Shown here one piece after another: positions 18,629 to 26,835 of a stretch of DNA of 64,000 bases. The position numbers and the translations under genes are program-made. The stretch comes from Donghicola eburneus. GTDB taxonomy: Bacteria; Pseudomonadota; Alphaproteobacteria; Rhodobacterales; Rhodobacteraceae. How positions within the stretch are numbered: the stretch's first letter is position 1; every line of letters starts with the position of its first letter. A model generated the notes under the pieces. The model worked only from the letters and a program-made list of their open reading frames with translations, was not told the origin of the DNA and did not search any database. The stretch lies in assembly GCF_900115865.1 (NCBI RefSeq), contig NZ_FOXY01000011.1, positions 53,992-117,991 of the forward strand, in the 5' to 3' direction.

Positions 18629-18657
18629 AGCATTTCCCCTTTCGTGCATGTTGTCAA
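18629..18657 (-). promoter_or_regulatory. candidate promoter of the sugar operon
   Basis: On the minus strand TTGACA (18657-18652) is followed after 17 nt by AATGCT (18634-18629). The -35 is perfect and the -10 weak. Its position immediately upstream of operator O2 supports it. Confidence 0.45.
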
Positions 18658-18695
18658 CCAATTCTTCGAAACTGTTCGCATGGGACCGGGGGCGG

Positions 18696-19709
18696 ATGTC
18701 AAACAAGCAGAAAGAGACGATCTACGACATCGCTGCAAAAGCGGGTGCTTCGGCGTCCACGGTGAGCGCGGCCCTGAATGGTACATGGAAGAAGCGCCGG
18801 ATCTCTCAGAAAACGGCTGAGCGCATCATCAAAATTGCAAGAGAACAAGGCTATACGACCAACAACCAAGCGCGCGCTTTGCGCACGTCGAGGTCTGGAC
18901 TGGTTGCGCTTTTGGTTCCTGAGTACAATCGGTTCTTCTCTAATATCGCGCAGACATTCTCCCAAGAAGTGCGTGCGCGAAATCTCTGTCCAGTGATTAT
19001 CTCAACCGAGCGCGACCCTGAAGAAGAGCGCCACGTGGTCTCTGATTTAACAAATTGGCAGATTGATTCTGTTTTCTTCGTCGGCAGCGTCGCGCCTGAT
19101 GATTTAAGCCGCCAGTGCCAAGATGCTGCGATCCCCCACGTCTTTCTCGACCAACCCTGCGCCTTGGCGCCGTCGGTGGTTACCGACAACAGGGCAGGGG
19201 CACGGATGCTGACAGAGCAAATCCTGGCATCTCTCCCGCCCCAAAGTGGCGAAGGTTTACGAGATCAAATCTATTTTTTGGGTGGGGACCGGACACTTCC
19301 TTCGACCTACAACCGGATTGAGGGGTTTTCTGATGCAATGTGCGCGCAAGACGTAGCGCTGCACCCCTCTCAGATCATCGCAGAGACCTACAATAAGGAT
19401 GCTGCGACCCGCGCGATTGAGGCGCTGTACGCAGAGCTTGGTGGTCTGCCGCGGGGGCTTTTCATTAATTCTGACTCTGTTTTTGAAGGCACAATGCGCT
19501 TTGTCGCGGGCTTGCCCGAAAAAGAGCTTCGAGCCTGTGCCTTTGGTTGCTTCGACTACGAACCCTTCGGGCAACTCTTGCGTTTTCCGGTCCATATGGT
19601 CCGCCAGCGCCACCGGACGTTGGTTGAGCGTGCCTTCTGGCTGCTTGAAAACAACAGCCCGCCTGTCCTAGAGCAAGTCGTGCCGGAGTTATATCCAGCA
19701 GAGTTTTGA
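18696..19709 (+). CDS. LacI-family transcriptional regulator
   Basis: 337-residue repressor. The N-terminal HTH with hinge helix (TIYDIAAKAGASASTVSAAL, residues about 8-27) is canonical, and residues from about 65 onward form a periplasmic-binding-protein-like effector domain (GLVALLVPEYNRFFSNIAQTF). It is divergent from the sugar operon and its intergenic region carries two matching operators, so it most likely controls that operon in response to the transported sugar. The start at 18696 follows a G-rich ribosome site; an upstream in-frame ATG at 18648 is possible but would add 16 residues ahead of the HTH. Confidence 0.9.
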   Translation: MSNKQKETIYDIAAKAGASASTVSAALNGTWKKRRISQKTAERIIKIAREQGYTTNNQARALRTSRSGLVALLVPEYNRFFSNIAQTFSQEVRARNLCPVIISTERDPEEERHVVSDLTNWQIDSVFFVGSVAPDDLSRQCQDAAIPHVFLDQPCALAPSVVTDNRAGARMLTEQILASLPPQSGEGLRDQIYFLGGDRTLPSTYNRIEGFSDAMCAQDVALHPSQIIAETYNKDAATRAIEALYAELGGLPRGLFINSDSVFEGTMRFVAGLPEKELRACAFGCFDYEPFGQLLRFPVHMVRQRHRTLVERAFWLLENNSPPVLEQVVPELYPAEF

Positions 19710-19990
19710 GACATCTGGCACACTAAAAGCCAAGGGATGGTTCGTTTGGGTTTCGGCATTAAAATCGAAACGAGCGATTAACATTAGTCGAGAGCAGTAA
19801 GGTATTAAAACTATTTGCGAAATTAGGATCCCAGCTTCGGTTCTCTGGCGTTTGCCTTCAGCATGATCCGCTTTTTGCTCTCTTTTGGACTCTTGCCAGA
19901 GCGTCAAGGTCGTTTCACAGTGAGTACGTAGCCGTATGCTCGGTTTTGTCAGTTCAGCTTGTTTTCCGCATCCTTTGAACAAGCAGACCT

Positions 19991-21901
19991 ATGGCGACAT
20001 CCTTCGCAGCGTTCATCTCGATTGACGGTAAAGACAAACTGGGGGCCGATGCGTTCTCTGGACGAGAGCAGATATCGAGCCTGCCGGAATACGTGATCGA
20101 ACTGTCCGAAGTGACGGCCAAGATCGCGGATTACATTGGCAAACCCGCCGAGATTTCCTTGCCCCCCGCCACCAACGCTGCCGGAATAGAACCGCGCACT
20201 TTTGCCGGCATTGTCACAGACGTCGAGCTGTTGACCGACACCGGGAATGCTTTGGCGGAGCGGCAGCGCGCACGGCTGATTGTGCGGCCCTTTCTGATTT
20301 TGCTCGCCTACAGCAGCGCGAGCGTCATCTACCAGAACAAGTCAAGCGTCGACATCCTGAACGACGTTCTGGAGCGGAACGGGATGAAGCGGGCGACGCT
20401 CTCGGTGACCGCGACTCCGCCAAAGCGCGCGACCTGCATTCAGTACAACGAGAACGACCTAAGCTTTGTCGAACGGCTCTTGGCCGAGGATGGACTGGTA
20501 TACTATTTCCACGATGGCTCGGCAGGGGCGACCATGCTGGTGCACGACACTGCCAAACCCTTTCCTGCGAATAAGAGCGGCGGGGCTGAATTGACTGATG
20601 CGGGCAATGCGGACCCCAAACTCTTTCAAGCGCATCGGTTGGGATTGGGACGGCAGATTGTGACCGGTAAGGTCAGTCTGACCAGCTATGACGCTGCCAA
20701 GGCTGCACAGGCCCTAGGTGGGCCGACGGACTCGACCGAGACCAAGATGACCGGAACGCCCGCTGTCGTGGAATACCGGGCCGATCGTGGGGACGGTGTG
20801 AAAACCGATGCCAAGACCTTTGCCCGTCAGGTTCAGGGCGCCGAGAGCCGCCTGTCCGGCCGCACGGATCATCCTGCGCTATTTCTGGGGCAGGTGCTCA
20901 AACTGGCCAAGGTCGCGGATTCGGACATGAAGGGCAGCTACGTGGTCAGCCATCTGGAGTTCACGGCAAGCGGCAACGGGCTGCGCACGACCTTCCGTGC
21001 CGCACCTAAAGAGGCACCCTATCTGCCACCACATTTGCCCAAGCCTATGATCGCGGGAGTCCACAATGCGCTGGTCGTGGGCGGCAATGATGGGGAGGTC
21101 GCTTGCGATGCAGAAGGCCGCGTAAAGGTCAAATTCTTCTGGGACCAGAGCAAGGAAACCAAAGACACCACCGGCTGGATCAGCGTGGCAGAGACCTATG
21201 CGGGCAAGGGCTATGGCGGGCAATTCACCCCGCGGGTCGGGCACGAAGTTCTGGTGTCTTTTCTGCATGGCGATCCCGATTGTCCGGTGATCACGGGCCA
21301 GATTTACAACGCGAAGAACAAGCCCCCCTTTGCCAAGGCGAACACCACGCAGACGGGCTATTCGACCAAGCTGAAGGGCAAGCCGAACGAGCTGATCTTT
21401 GACGATTTGCAAGACAAAGAGAAACTGACGCTGAATGCGGCCAAGGACTATGAACTCACGGTTCAGGATACAGCCACGACCACAGTGACCAAGGACGAAA
21501 AGACCACGATCAAGGGCGAAGCGACGCGCAAGGTCGAAAAATCCTGGGACGTGGATATCACCAAGGACCTGACGATCGACGCGCAAAACATCACCTTGAC
21601 CGGCAAGAGCAAGATCACGCTCAAGGTCGGGAGCAGCTCGATTGAACTGACCTCTTCGGGCATCACGATCAAAGGCAGCAAACTCACGCTCGATAGCACG
21701 CAACTGACCGCCAAGGGCTCTGCCAAATTCGCGATTTCGGGCGGGCAAGGGGAGGTGAAGGCCACCGGCCCGCTGAACCTGAAAGGCGCGCAGCTGAATG
21801 CCGAAGGGTCCGTCACGGCAAAGCTCAAAGGCTCGGCGATGGCCTCGGTCGAGGGGGGCGGAATGACCCAGATCAAGGGCGCTCTGGTGAAAGTGAACTG
21901 A
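19991..21901 (+). CDS. tssI: type VI secretion system spike protein VgrG
   Basis: 636-residue T6SS spike protein. Residues 1-340 form the gp27-like base (FVERLLAEDGLVYYF near 155 is the classic VgrG motif). The gp5-like OB fold follows near residues 365-440 (EVACDAEGRVKVKFFWD, GGQFTPRVGHEVLVSFLHGDPD). The C-terminus is a repetitive triple beta-helix needle (ITLTGKSKITLKVGSSSIEL). There is no enzymatic extension after the needle, so cargo must be carried otherwise. It is followed by a DUF6931 gene and a PAAR gene in tight coupling. Confidence 0.95.
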   Translation: MATSFAAFISIDGKDKLGADAFSGREQISSLPEYVIELSEVTAKIADYIGKPAEISLPPATNAAGIEPRTFAGIVTDVELLTDTGNALAERQRARLIVRPFLILLAYSSASVIYQNKSSVDILNDVLERNGMKRATLSVTATPPKRATCIQYNENDLSFVERLLAEDGLVYYFHDGSAGATMLVHDTAKPFPANKSGGAELTDAGNADPKLFQAHRLGLGRQIVTGKVSLTSYDAAKAAQALGGPTDSTETKMTGTPAVVEYRADRGDGVKTDAKTFARQVQGAESRLSGRTDHPALFLGQVLKLAKVADSDMKGSYVVSHLEFTASGNGLRTTFRAAPKEAPYLPPHLPKPMIAGVHNALVVGGNDGEVACDAEGRVKVKFFWDQSKETKDTTGWISVAETYAGKGYGGQFTPRVGHEVLVSFLHGDPDCPVITGQIYNAKNKPPFAKANTTQTGYSTKLKGKPNELIFDDLQDKEKLTLNAAKDYELTVQDTATTTVTKDEKTTIKGEATRKVEKSWDVDITKDLTIDAQNITLTGKSKITLKVGSSSIELTSSGITIKGSKLTLDSTQLTAKGSAKFAISGGQGEVKATGPLNLKGAQLNAEGSVTAKLKGSAMASVEGGGMTQIKGALVKVN

Positions 21902-21911
21902 GGTGACGGCG

Positions 21912-22481
21912 ATGAAAAAGATCCCCTTCGAGACCTGCGCAGAGATCCTGAGCCGCTTTGAACTGTCAGAAGCCGGCGCGGCCGTCGCCCTGCCAGAAAT
22001 GACACCGGCGGACGCGGTGTCTGCCCTCAGCACGCCGGAAACCATCTTTGACCTGATCAACTTTTTTGCTCATGCCTTGCCGCCCCGAGAGGGCTTGTGT
22101 TGGGCATTAACGCTATTGGCGGATGCCCCGAAAACCTCGCCCGATGCGGTCAGTGCGCGGAATACGGTGCGGGTCTGGATCGACGAGCCAACAGAGCGCA
22201 CACGCCGCCGATGCGGTGATTTGGCCGACGCCATCGGGACCGAAGACCCCTTTGGCTGGCTGTGCAATGCGGTGTTCTGGAACGGGTCGGGCAGCATCGT
22301 CACGCCAGACCTGCCTGTTGTTCTGCCCCAGCCTTATCTACACGCCAAGGCCCTGTTTGGCGCGGTGGGACTGCTAGCGCCTTTGGACGACGATGAACGG
22401 GCGGCTTTCGTGCACCGCGTGCGCGAAACCGGACTGGCGGTTGCGGGCGGTGCGTGGCCCTGCCTGGAAGGAGAGCGCTGA
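21912..22481 (+). CDS. DUF6931 family protein, T6SS-associated
   Basis: 189-residue soluble protein that matches DUF6931 proteins from memory by its pattern: an N-terminal segment AEILSRFELSEA, the FAHALPPREGLCWAL core, the VRVWIDEPTERTRR helix and the ending LPQPYLHAKALFGAVGLLA. Such proteins occur beside vgrG and PAAR genes, where an adaptor or chaperone-like role in spike loading is plausible but unproven. ATG 21912 is chosen with AGG at 21901-21903; a GTG at 21903 is the alternative. The PAAR gene overlaps the stop by one base. Confidence 0.65.
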   Translation: MKKIPFETCAEILSRFELSEAGAAVALPEMTPADAVSALSTPETIFDLINFFAHALPPREGLCWALTLLADAPKTSPDAVSARNTVRVWIDEPTERTRRRCGDLADAIGTEDPFGWLCNAVFWNGSGSIVTPDLPVVLPQPYLHAKALFGAVGLLAPLDDDERAAFVHRVRETGLAVAGGAWPCLEGER

Positions 22482-22768
22482 TGCTGGCGGCGCGCGTTGG
22501 GGATATGACTGTCTGCCCGATGGTCACGGGGATTGTGCCCCATGTGGGCGGTCCGATCTCGCTCTTTGCGACGCCCATGGTCCTGATCGCCAACGTGCCG
22601 GTAGCAGGTGTCGGCAGCATGTGCACCTGCGTTGGTCCGCCTTCGACGATTGTGAAAGGCAGCGCTACAGTTCTGGCAGGGGGTAAGCCTGTTGCCCGCA
22701 TGGGCGACACCACTGCGCATGGCGGAACGGTGGTGTTGGGCTGTCCGACTGTTCTGGTGGGCGGTTAG
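22481..22768 (+). CDS. PAAR domain protein (T6SS spike tip)
   Basis: 95-residue PAAR protein that sharpens the VgrG trimer. It shows the periodic PAAR features: MLAARVGDMTVCPM at the start, VLIANVPVAGVGSMCTC in the middle and the ending PVARMGDTTAHGGTVVLGCP, with His/Cys candidates for zinc binding. It has no C-terminal toxin. The ATG at 22481 overlaps the preceding TGA (TGATG). Confidence 0.9.
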   Translation: MLAARVGDMTVCPMVTGIVPHVGGPISLFATPMVLIANVPVAGVGSMCTCVGPPSTIVKGSATVLAGGKPVARMGDTTAHGGTVVLGCPTVLVGG

Positions 22769-23012
22769 GCACAAATCCTCAGGTAGAATAAATGGAATGT
22801 GAAAGTTCTGTTATGAAAACCGTCGCCTCCCATTCTATTGATCACGAATCCTATCCGTATGGATAAGCGTAACCATCCTTGACAGGATCACAGATGCGAG
22901 AGTTTACTTGGGGTAAGTTCGACTTTCGCAGGTGCATCGTTTGCACCCCAATATAGCTTGAACAGTATGATTCAGTTGGTTGCCCGTGTGACAAAATCTG
23001 ACGGAGTGACTA

Positions 23013-23777
23013 TTGAACATGCTGTTTTTCAAAGAGTTCTATTTGAAAGTATTGCTGTCGGCATGGCTGGTCGTCGCGGCGATGCTGGCAATGCAGTTCA
23101 GCCTGAACATCCTTAAATTCAAGTCACTGGTTGGGCAGGCGACAGCCTCTCAGATGCAGGTCGTTGGCTCGACAATTGAGGCCAACGTCATGCGTGCCGA
23201 ACAGGTCGGATTGGCTATCGACGAGATCGTCGGCCTGCAATCCTTGATTGAACGCGAAGCTGAAAAAGACCCGACCATATCGCGCATAATTGTCGTGTCT
23301 CCTGTGGGCCAGCCGCTGGTGCAATCCGGCGCTGAAGGGCTGCCTGACGAGGATCGCGCCGCCGTTCTGCGCCGCGTTTTTTCGGTTCAAGAACAAGAGA
23401 GCGCGATTGATCGCGGGACATGGATCTACTCTGGCCGTACGTTGCTCGACTCCTCTGGCATTGTGATGGGTGCCGTGATCCTGATGGCGCCGACGGATGT
23501 GACCCAAGCGGCAACGGCCGCTGTGCGAGCGAACCTGATTTCCAACTACGGTCTAATTTTTGGGCTTGTTGCTGCGACCTTGATCCCCTTGATCATCTAC
23601 CTCTTTCGCGATGTGGGGTCGATCTTTGGTCTGCTGGGGACTGCACCCACCCGCGGGAGCGTGGAGCAAGAATATGTGGGTGAGGCAGGAGAACTCGCCT
23701 CCAGCATCAGCATTGGAAATGCCCTCTTTGAGCAGGCCGAAGCCGAATTGGACGCGAGCCAAGGAGGCGTGAAATGA
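23013..23777 (+). CDS. membrane-bound sensor-like protein (two TM helices, periplasmic domain)
   Basis: 254 residues. TM1 is at about 11-33, a periplasmic domain of about 135 residues follows, TM2 is at about 174-198, and the last 55 residues are cytoplasmic. The periplasmic part (NVMRAEQVGLAIDEIVGLQS, then TISRIIVVSPVGQPLV) looks paralogous to the sensor domain of the next protein (NDIEYALSIGVPFDKLRGVD, then LSKIEVLSG). TTG at 23013 has GGAG at proper distance; ATG at 23019 is the alternative. It overlaps the next gene by 4 bp (ATGA). It has no recognised output domain, so it probably works as a partner of the fused protein downstream. Confidence 0.7.
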   Translation: MNMLFFKEFYLKVLLSAWLVVAAMLAMQFSLNILKFKSLVGQATASQMQVVGSTIEANVMRAEQVGLAIDEIVGLQSLIEREAEKDPTISRIIVVSPVGQPLVQSGAEGLPDEDRAAVLRRVFSVQEQESAIDRGTWIYSGRTLLDSSGIVMGAVILMAPTDVTQAATAAVRANLISNYGLIFGLVAATLIPLIIYLFRDVGSIFGLLGTAPTRGSVEQEYVGEAGELASSISIGNALFEQAEAELDASQGGVK

Positions 23778-25804
23778 GCAGAGCGTCCACCGGTCTCGAC
23801 GCCAGTCTGGGGCGCCGCCTTTTCCTTGCGACTGCGCTGTCGATGCTGGTTGCGGCTGCGCTCAGCGTGCTGACCACGATCACTCAGTACGAGGATCAGC
23901 TTCAGCCGTTTATCCTAGCAAAGACCGAAAGCGTCGCGCTGAAGGTTCGCAATGACATCGAATATGCCCTGTCCATCGGCGTCCCCTTCGACAAACTGCG
24001 AGGTGTTGACAAATTCGTTGCTGATTTGACCGAGGTACATCCCGAACTCAGCAAGATTGAGGTGCTGAGCGGGCCAGCTAGCGCCGTGTCCTCGCCGATG
24101 CCGTCCGAGGCTGGCAGCTTTGCAGGCAGCCTGAAGCACGGTATGGCGGCGATTGTCGGAATAGCGACAGGTCAGACCACGGGTGCTGGCTTCGCCAGCG
24201 CCGAGATCATGTCTGGCGGCCAAGCGGTGGGCCATGTGATCGCTCATACCAATCCTGCCTTTGTGGTCGAACAAATGCAGAGCGTTTTCTTTGACTCTAT
24301 CGTGATCCTGATGGCGGTGACTTTGGTCGCGGTCGAGATTGTTGTCGTTCTGACGGGGTTCAGCATCACCGAACCCCTGCGCAAGCTGGAAAAAGCGATA
24401 AGCCTGCGGGCCAAGGGCGATCTGGGTATCTACGAGAATTCCTCACGCGATACGCTGCCCAAGCGGTTTGTCGATCAGTTGAATGCCATGAATGCCGCCT
24501 TGGTAGAGCGTGTGGCGGGCCTGCGCCGCGCGGGCGTGCAGGCCGTGGACCAGATCGCAGAGCGTTATCATCTGGACCGCCGCGATGCGCCGTCCGAAGC
24601 GACGATTATCGATGCGCGCATCCCGTTGTTCGTGTTCTGTGTCGCAGAGGAGCTGCAGAAATCCTTCTTGCCGCTATTTGTTGCGGAGTACTATCAGCCC
24701 TCTGATTTATTTGACAAAAACATCATGGTTGGTCTGCCGATTTCGTGCTTCATGTTCGTGATTGCGGCGATCACGCCTTTTGCGGGCGGGCTGGTGGATC
24801 GGTTCGGCAACCGGCGTCTGTTCTTGCTGGGGCTTCTGCCCGCGCTGGCGGGGTACATTGGCTGTTATATGGCACGAAGCGCAGACGATATCGTCATTGC
24901 GCGGTCCATCACTGCTATCGGCTACGCGATTATCACGATCAGTGCCCAAAGCTATATCGCGGCCATCCTGACCAAGGAAAACCGCGCCAAGGGCATGGCG
25001 ATTTTCGTAGGCGTTCTGATGGCGGCCACCATGTGCGGCACGGCAATCGGCGGCATTCTGGCGGACTGGCTGGGATACAAATCGGTGTTCCTCGTGTCGA
25101 TCGGGTTGGCCTCTTTGGCGGGTCTCTTGGGGTTCATGATGCTCAGCCGCGATGTGGGCGTCGCGCAGGGCGGTAAAAAGCCGGCAGGCGCGGGCAGCGC
25201 CATCGCCAGCTTGATCCAGAATAGCCGCTTTGTCTTGATCGTTCTGTTTTGCGCCATTCCGGCCAAGATCATCCTGACCGGCTTCCTCTATCTCTTCGTG
25301 CCGATCTATCTGGCCAGCCTCGAGGCATCGCAGTCCGAAATCGGCCGGATCATGATGCTGTATTCGCTGATCATTATCCCCGTCAGCCCGTTGGCTTCGT
25401 CCTTTGCCGACCGTGTGAACCGCAATCTGGCGATCGTGATTGGCGCGACGATTATGTCGGGGATCGTGCTGCTGGGACTGTACCAAAGCGCCTCTGTGGC
25501 GGCTGTTCTGGCGGTGGTGGCGGCTTTGGGCGTGGTCCATGCCTTTATCAAGGCGCCGCTTATCGTCGCCGCGATGGAAGCTGCCGAACAAAGCCCGGAT
25601 ATCACGCGCACCAGCGCCCTGAGCCTCTTGCGCACGTCAGAGCGGATCGGCAGCGTAGCTGGCCCCGTTCTGGTCGCCGCGATGTTGGTGCGGCTGGATT
25701 ATCAGACCACCGCTGCTGTTCTTGGGGTTGCCATCGCTGCAATTGGTCTCGTGATGGCTTTAATTTCCGTTTTTGGGTCCAAAGGGGAGGTGGCCGATGC
25801 GTAA
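23774..25804 (+). CDS. sensor-HAMP-MFS fusion protein
   Basis: 676 residues. A first membrane helix (RRLFLATALSMLVAAALSVL, about 14-33), a periplasmic sensor-like domain (about 40-170), a second helix (about 172-196) and a HAMP-like linker (ITEPLRKLEKAISLRAKGDL) resemble the front half of a histidine kinase or chemoreceptor. Instead of a kinase, residues about 280-670 form an MFS transporter with motif A (GGLVDRFGNRRLFL) and about twelve helices. This joins signal input to a transporter. It is translationally coupled to the upstream sensor-like gene and the downstream binding-protein gene. Substrate and signal are unknown. Confidence 0.75.
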   Translation: MSRASTGLDASLGRRLFLATALSMLVAAALSVLTTITQYEDQLQPFILAKTESVALKVRNDIEYALSIGVPFDKLRGVDKFVADLTEVHPELSKIEVLSGPASAVSSPMPSEAGSFAGSLKHGMAAIVGIATGQTTGAGFASAEIMSGGQAVGHVIAHTNPAFVVEQMQSVFFDSIVILMAVTLVAVEIVVVLTGFSITEPLRKLEKAISLRAKGDLGIYENSSRDTLPKRFVDQLNAMNAALVERVAGLRRAGVQAVDQIAERYHLDRRDAPSEATIIDARIPLFVFCVAEELQKSFLPLFVAEYYQPSDLFDKNIMVGLPISCFMFVIAAITPFAGGLVDRFGNRRLFLLGLLPALAGYIGCYMARSADDIVIARSITAIGYAIITISAQSYIAAILTKENRAKGMAIFVGVLMAATMCGTAIGGILADWLGYKSVFLVSIGLASLAGLLGFMMLSRDVGVAQGGKKPAGAGSAIASLIQNSRFVLIVLFCAIPAKIILTGFLYLFVPIYLASLEASQSEIGRIMMLYSLIIIPVSPLASSFADRVNRNLAIVIGATIMSGIVLLGLYQSASVAAVLAVVAALGVVHAFIKAPLIVAAMEAAEQSPDITRTSALSLLRTSERIGSVAGPVLVAAMLVRLDYQTTAAVLGVAIAAIGLVMALISVFGSKGEVADA

Positions 25805-26798
25805 CCTCCTGATCGGATCGATGATGACCCTTGCTGCGCCCGCCGCGGCAGAGTTCACCGCAGATAATCCTGCGCGGATCGACATGGTGGTCTGGCGCGG
25901 TTGCGAAGAGGCCTGCGAGGGCTTTCGCCGGTTCTTTTCCGATCGCGATTTGCCAGTCGAAGTGAACGTGATTGATGTCGCCAAGGACAAATCGCTGCTG
26001 CGTGGCATACGGGATCAACTGAACGCCTCGCCCCCTGATCTGGCTGTGACATGGGGCACCAGCGTCACCACCGGCATTTTGGGCAAACGAGAGGAATTCG
26101 GGACCGGCAGCGCACTAGGGCAAACGCCTGCCTTGTTTATGATTGTGGCGGATCCCGTGCGCTCTGACGTGGTCGAAAGCTATGAAAAGAGCGGCCGCGA
26201 TACGATCACTGGCGTGCGGAACCGCGTGCCAGAGGAAACACAGATCGCGCTGCTCAAGGCGTATTTCGCGCCGAAACGGGTGGGCGTGATCAATGATCCA
26301 ACCGAGTCCAATTCTGCCTTGAATACCGAAGTTCTGGTAAATCTGGGGCCGGACGAAGGGTTCGAGGTGATCGCCCTCGAGTATTCCCTGAATGACGATA
26401 GTAAGGCCGATCCCGCGGAAATTCCCACACTTATGGCAGAGTTGCGCGCCCAAGGGGCGGACGCCGTTTATGTGGGGTCCAGCAGCTTCAATCTGGAAAA
26501 CCGCGACGTCTTTACTGCCGCCGCGATTGATCAGGGCCTGCCGGTTTTCACCGCCTATGCGCAAATGGTTCAGGACAGCCAAGCACTGATGGCGGTCGCG
26601 AATGCCTATGCCAACGTGGGCAAACTCGCCGCCGCTCAAGCCCGAAAGATTCTACTCGACGGGGCCAGCCCTGCCGACATGCCTATTGCCTCGCTCGACC
26701 GGTTCTCGGTGTTCATCAACGCCGACACCGCCGCAGCACTCGATCTTTATCCGCCAATTCAACTGATCAACATCGCCGAGGTGGTCAAAGAAGACTGA
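25797..26798 (+). CDS. ABC-type substrate-binding protein (PF04392 type), periplasmic, no ABC partner
   Basis: 333 residues with a signal peptide (residues 1-19, MRNLLIGSMMTLAAPAAA). The mature protein follows the PF04392 (TrpX-like) pattern: LRGIRDQLNASPPDLAVTWG, then PALFMIVADPVRSDVV, ITGVRNRVPEE, and a C-terminal FINADTAAALDL. ATG 25797 follows AGGGGAGG and overlaps the MFS fusion gene by 8 bp. No permease or ATPase accompanies it, so ligand presentation to the adjacent sensors, or to an MFS partner, is more plausible than classical ABC uptake. That role is inferred from position. Confidence 0.8.
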   Translation: MRNLLIGSMMTLAAPAAAEFTADNPARIDMVVWRGCEEACEGFRRFFSDRDLPVEVNVIDVAKDKSLLRGIRDQLNASPPDLAVTWGTSVTTGILGKREEFGTGSALGQTPALFMIVADPVRSDVVESYEKSGRDTITGVRNRVPEETQIALLKAYFAPKRVGVINDPTESNSALNTEVLVNLGPDEGFEVIALEYSLNDDSKADPAEIPTLMAELRAQGADAVYVGSSSFNLENRDVFTAAAIDQGLPVFTAYAQMVQDSQALMAVANAYANVGKLAAAQARKILLDGASPADMPIASLDRFSVFINADTAAALDLYPPIQLINIAEVVKED

Positions 26799-26835
26799 CA
26801 CCTAGGCGTCAGTGGGGGTCGGGGAGGACCCACAT

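Noticed and set aside
18069..18695. Upstream in-frame extension of the LacI regulator
   Set aside because: It crosses the divergent binding-protein gene, both operators and the leader hairpin. LacI proteins start just before the HTH, as the 18696 start gives.
20879..22060. Long minus-strand frame opposite vgrG and the DUF6931 gene
   Set aside because: Its composition follows the reverse complement of the VgrG repeats; VgrG on the plus strand is certain.
25773..25796. TTG start eight codons upstream for the PF04392-type binding protein
   Set aside because: It would put charged residues ahead of the signal peptide, and AGGGGAGG is positioned for the ATG at 25797.
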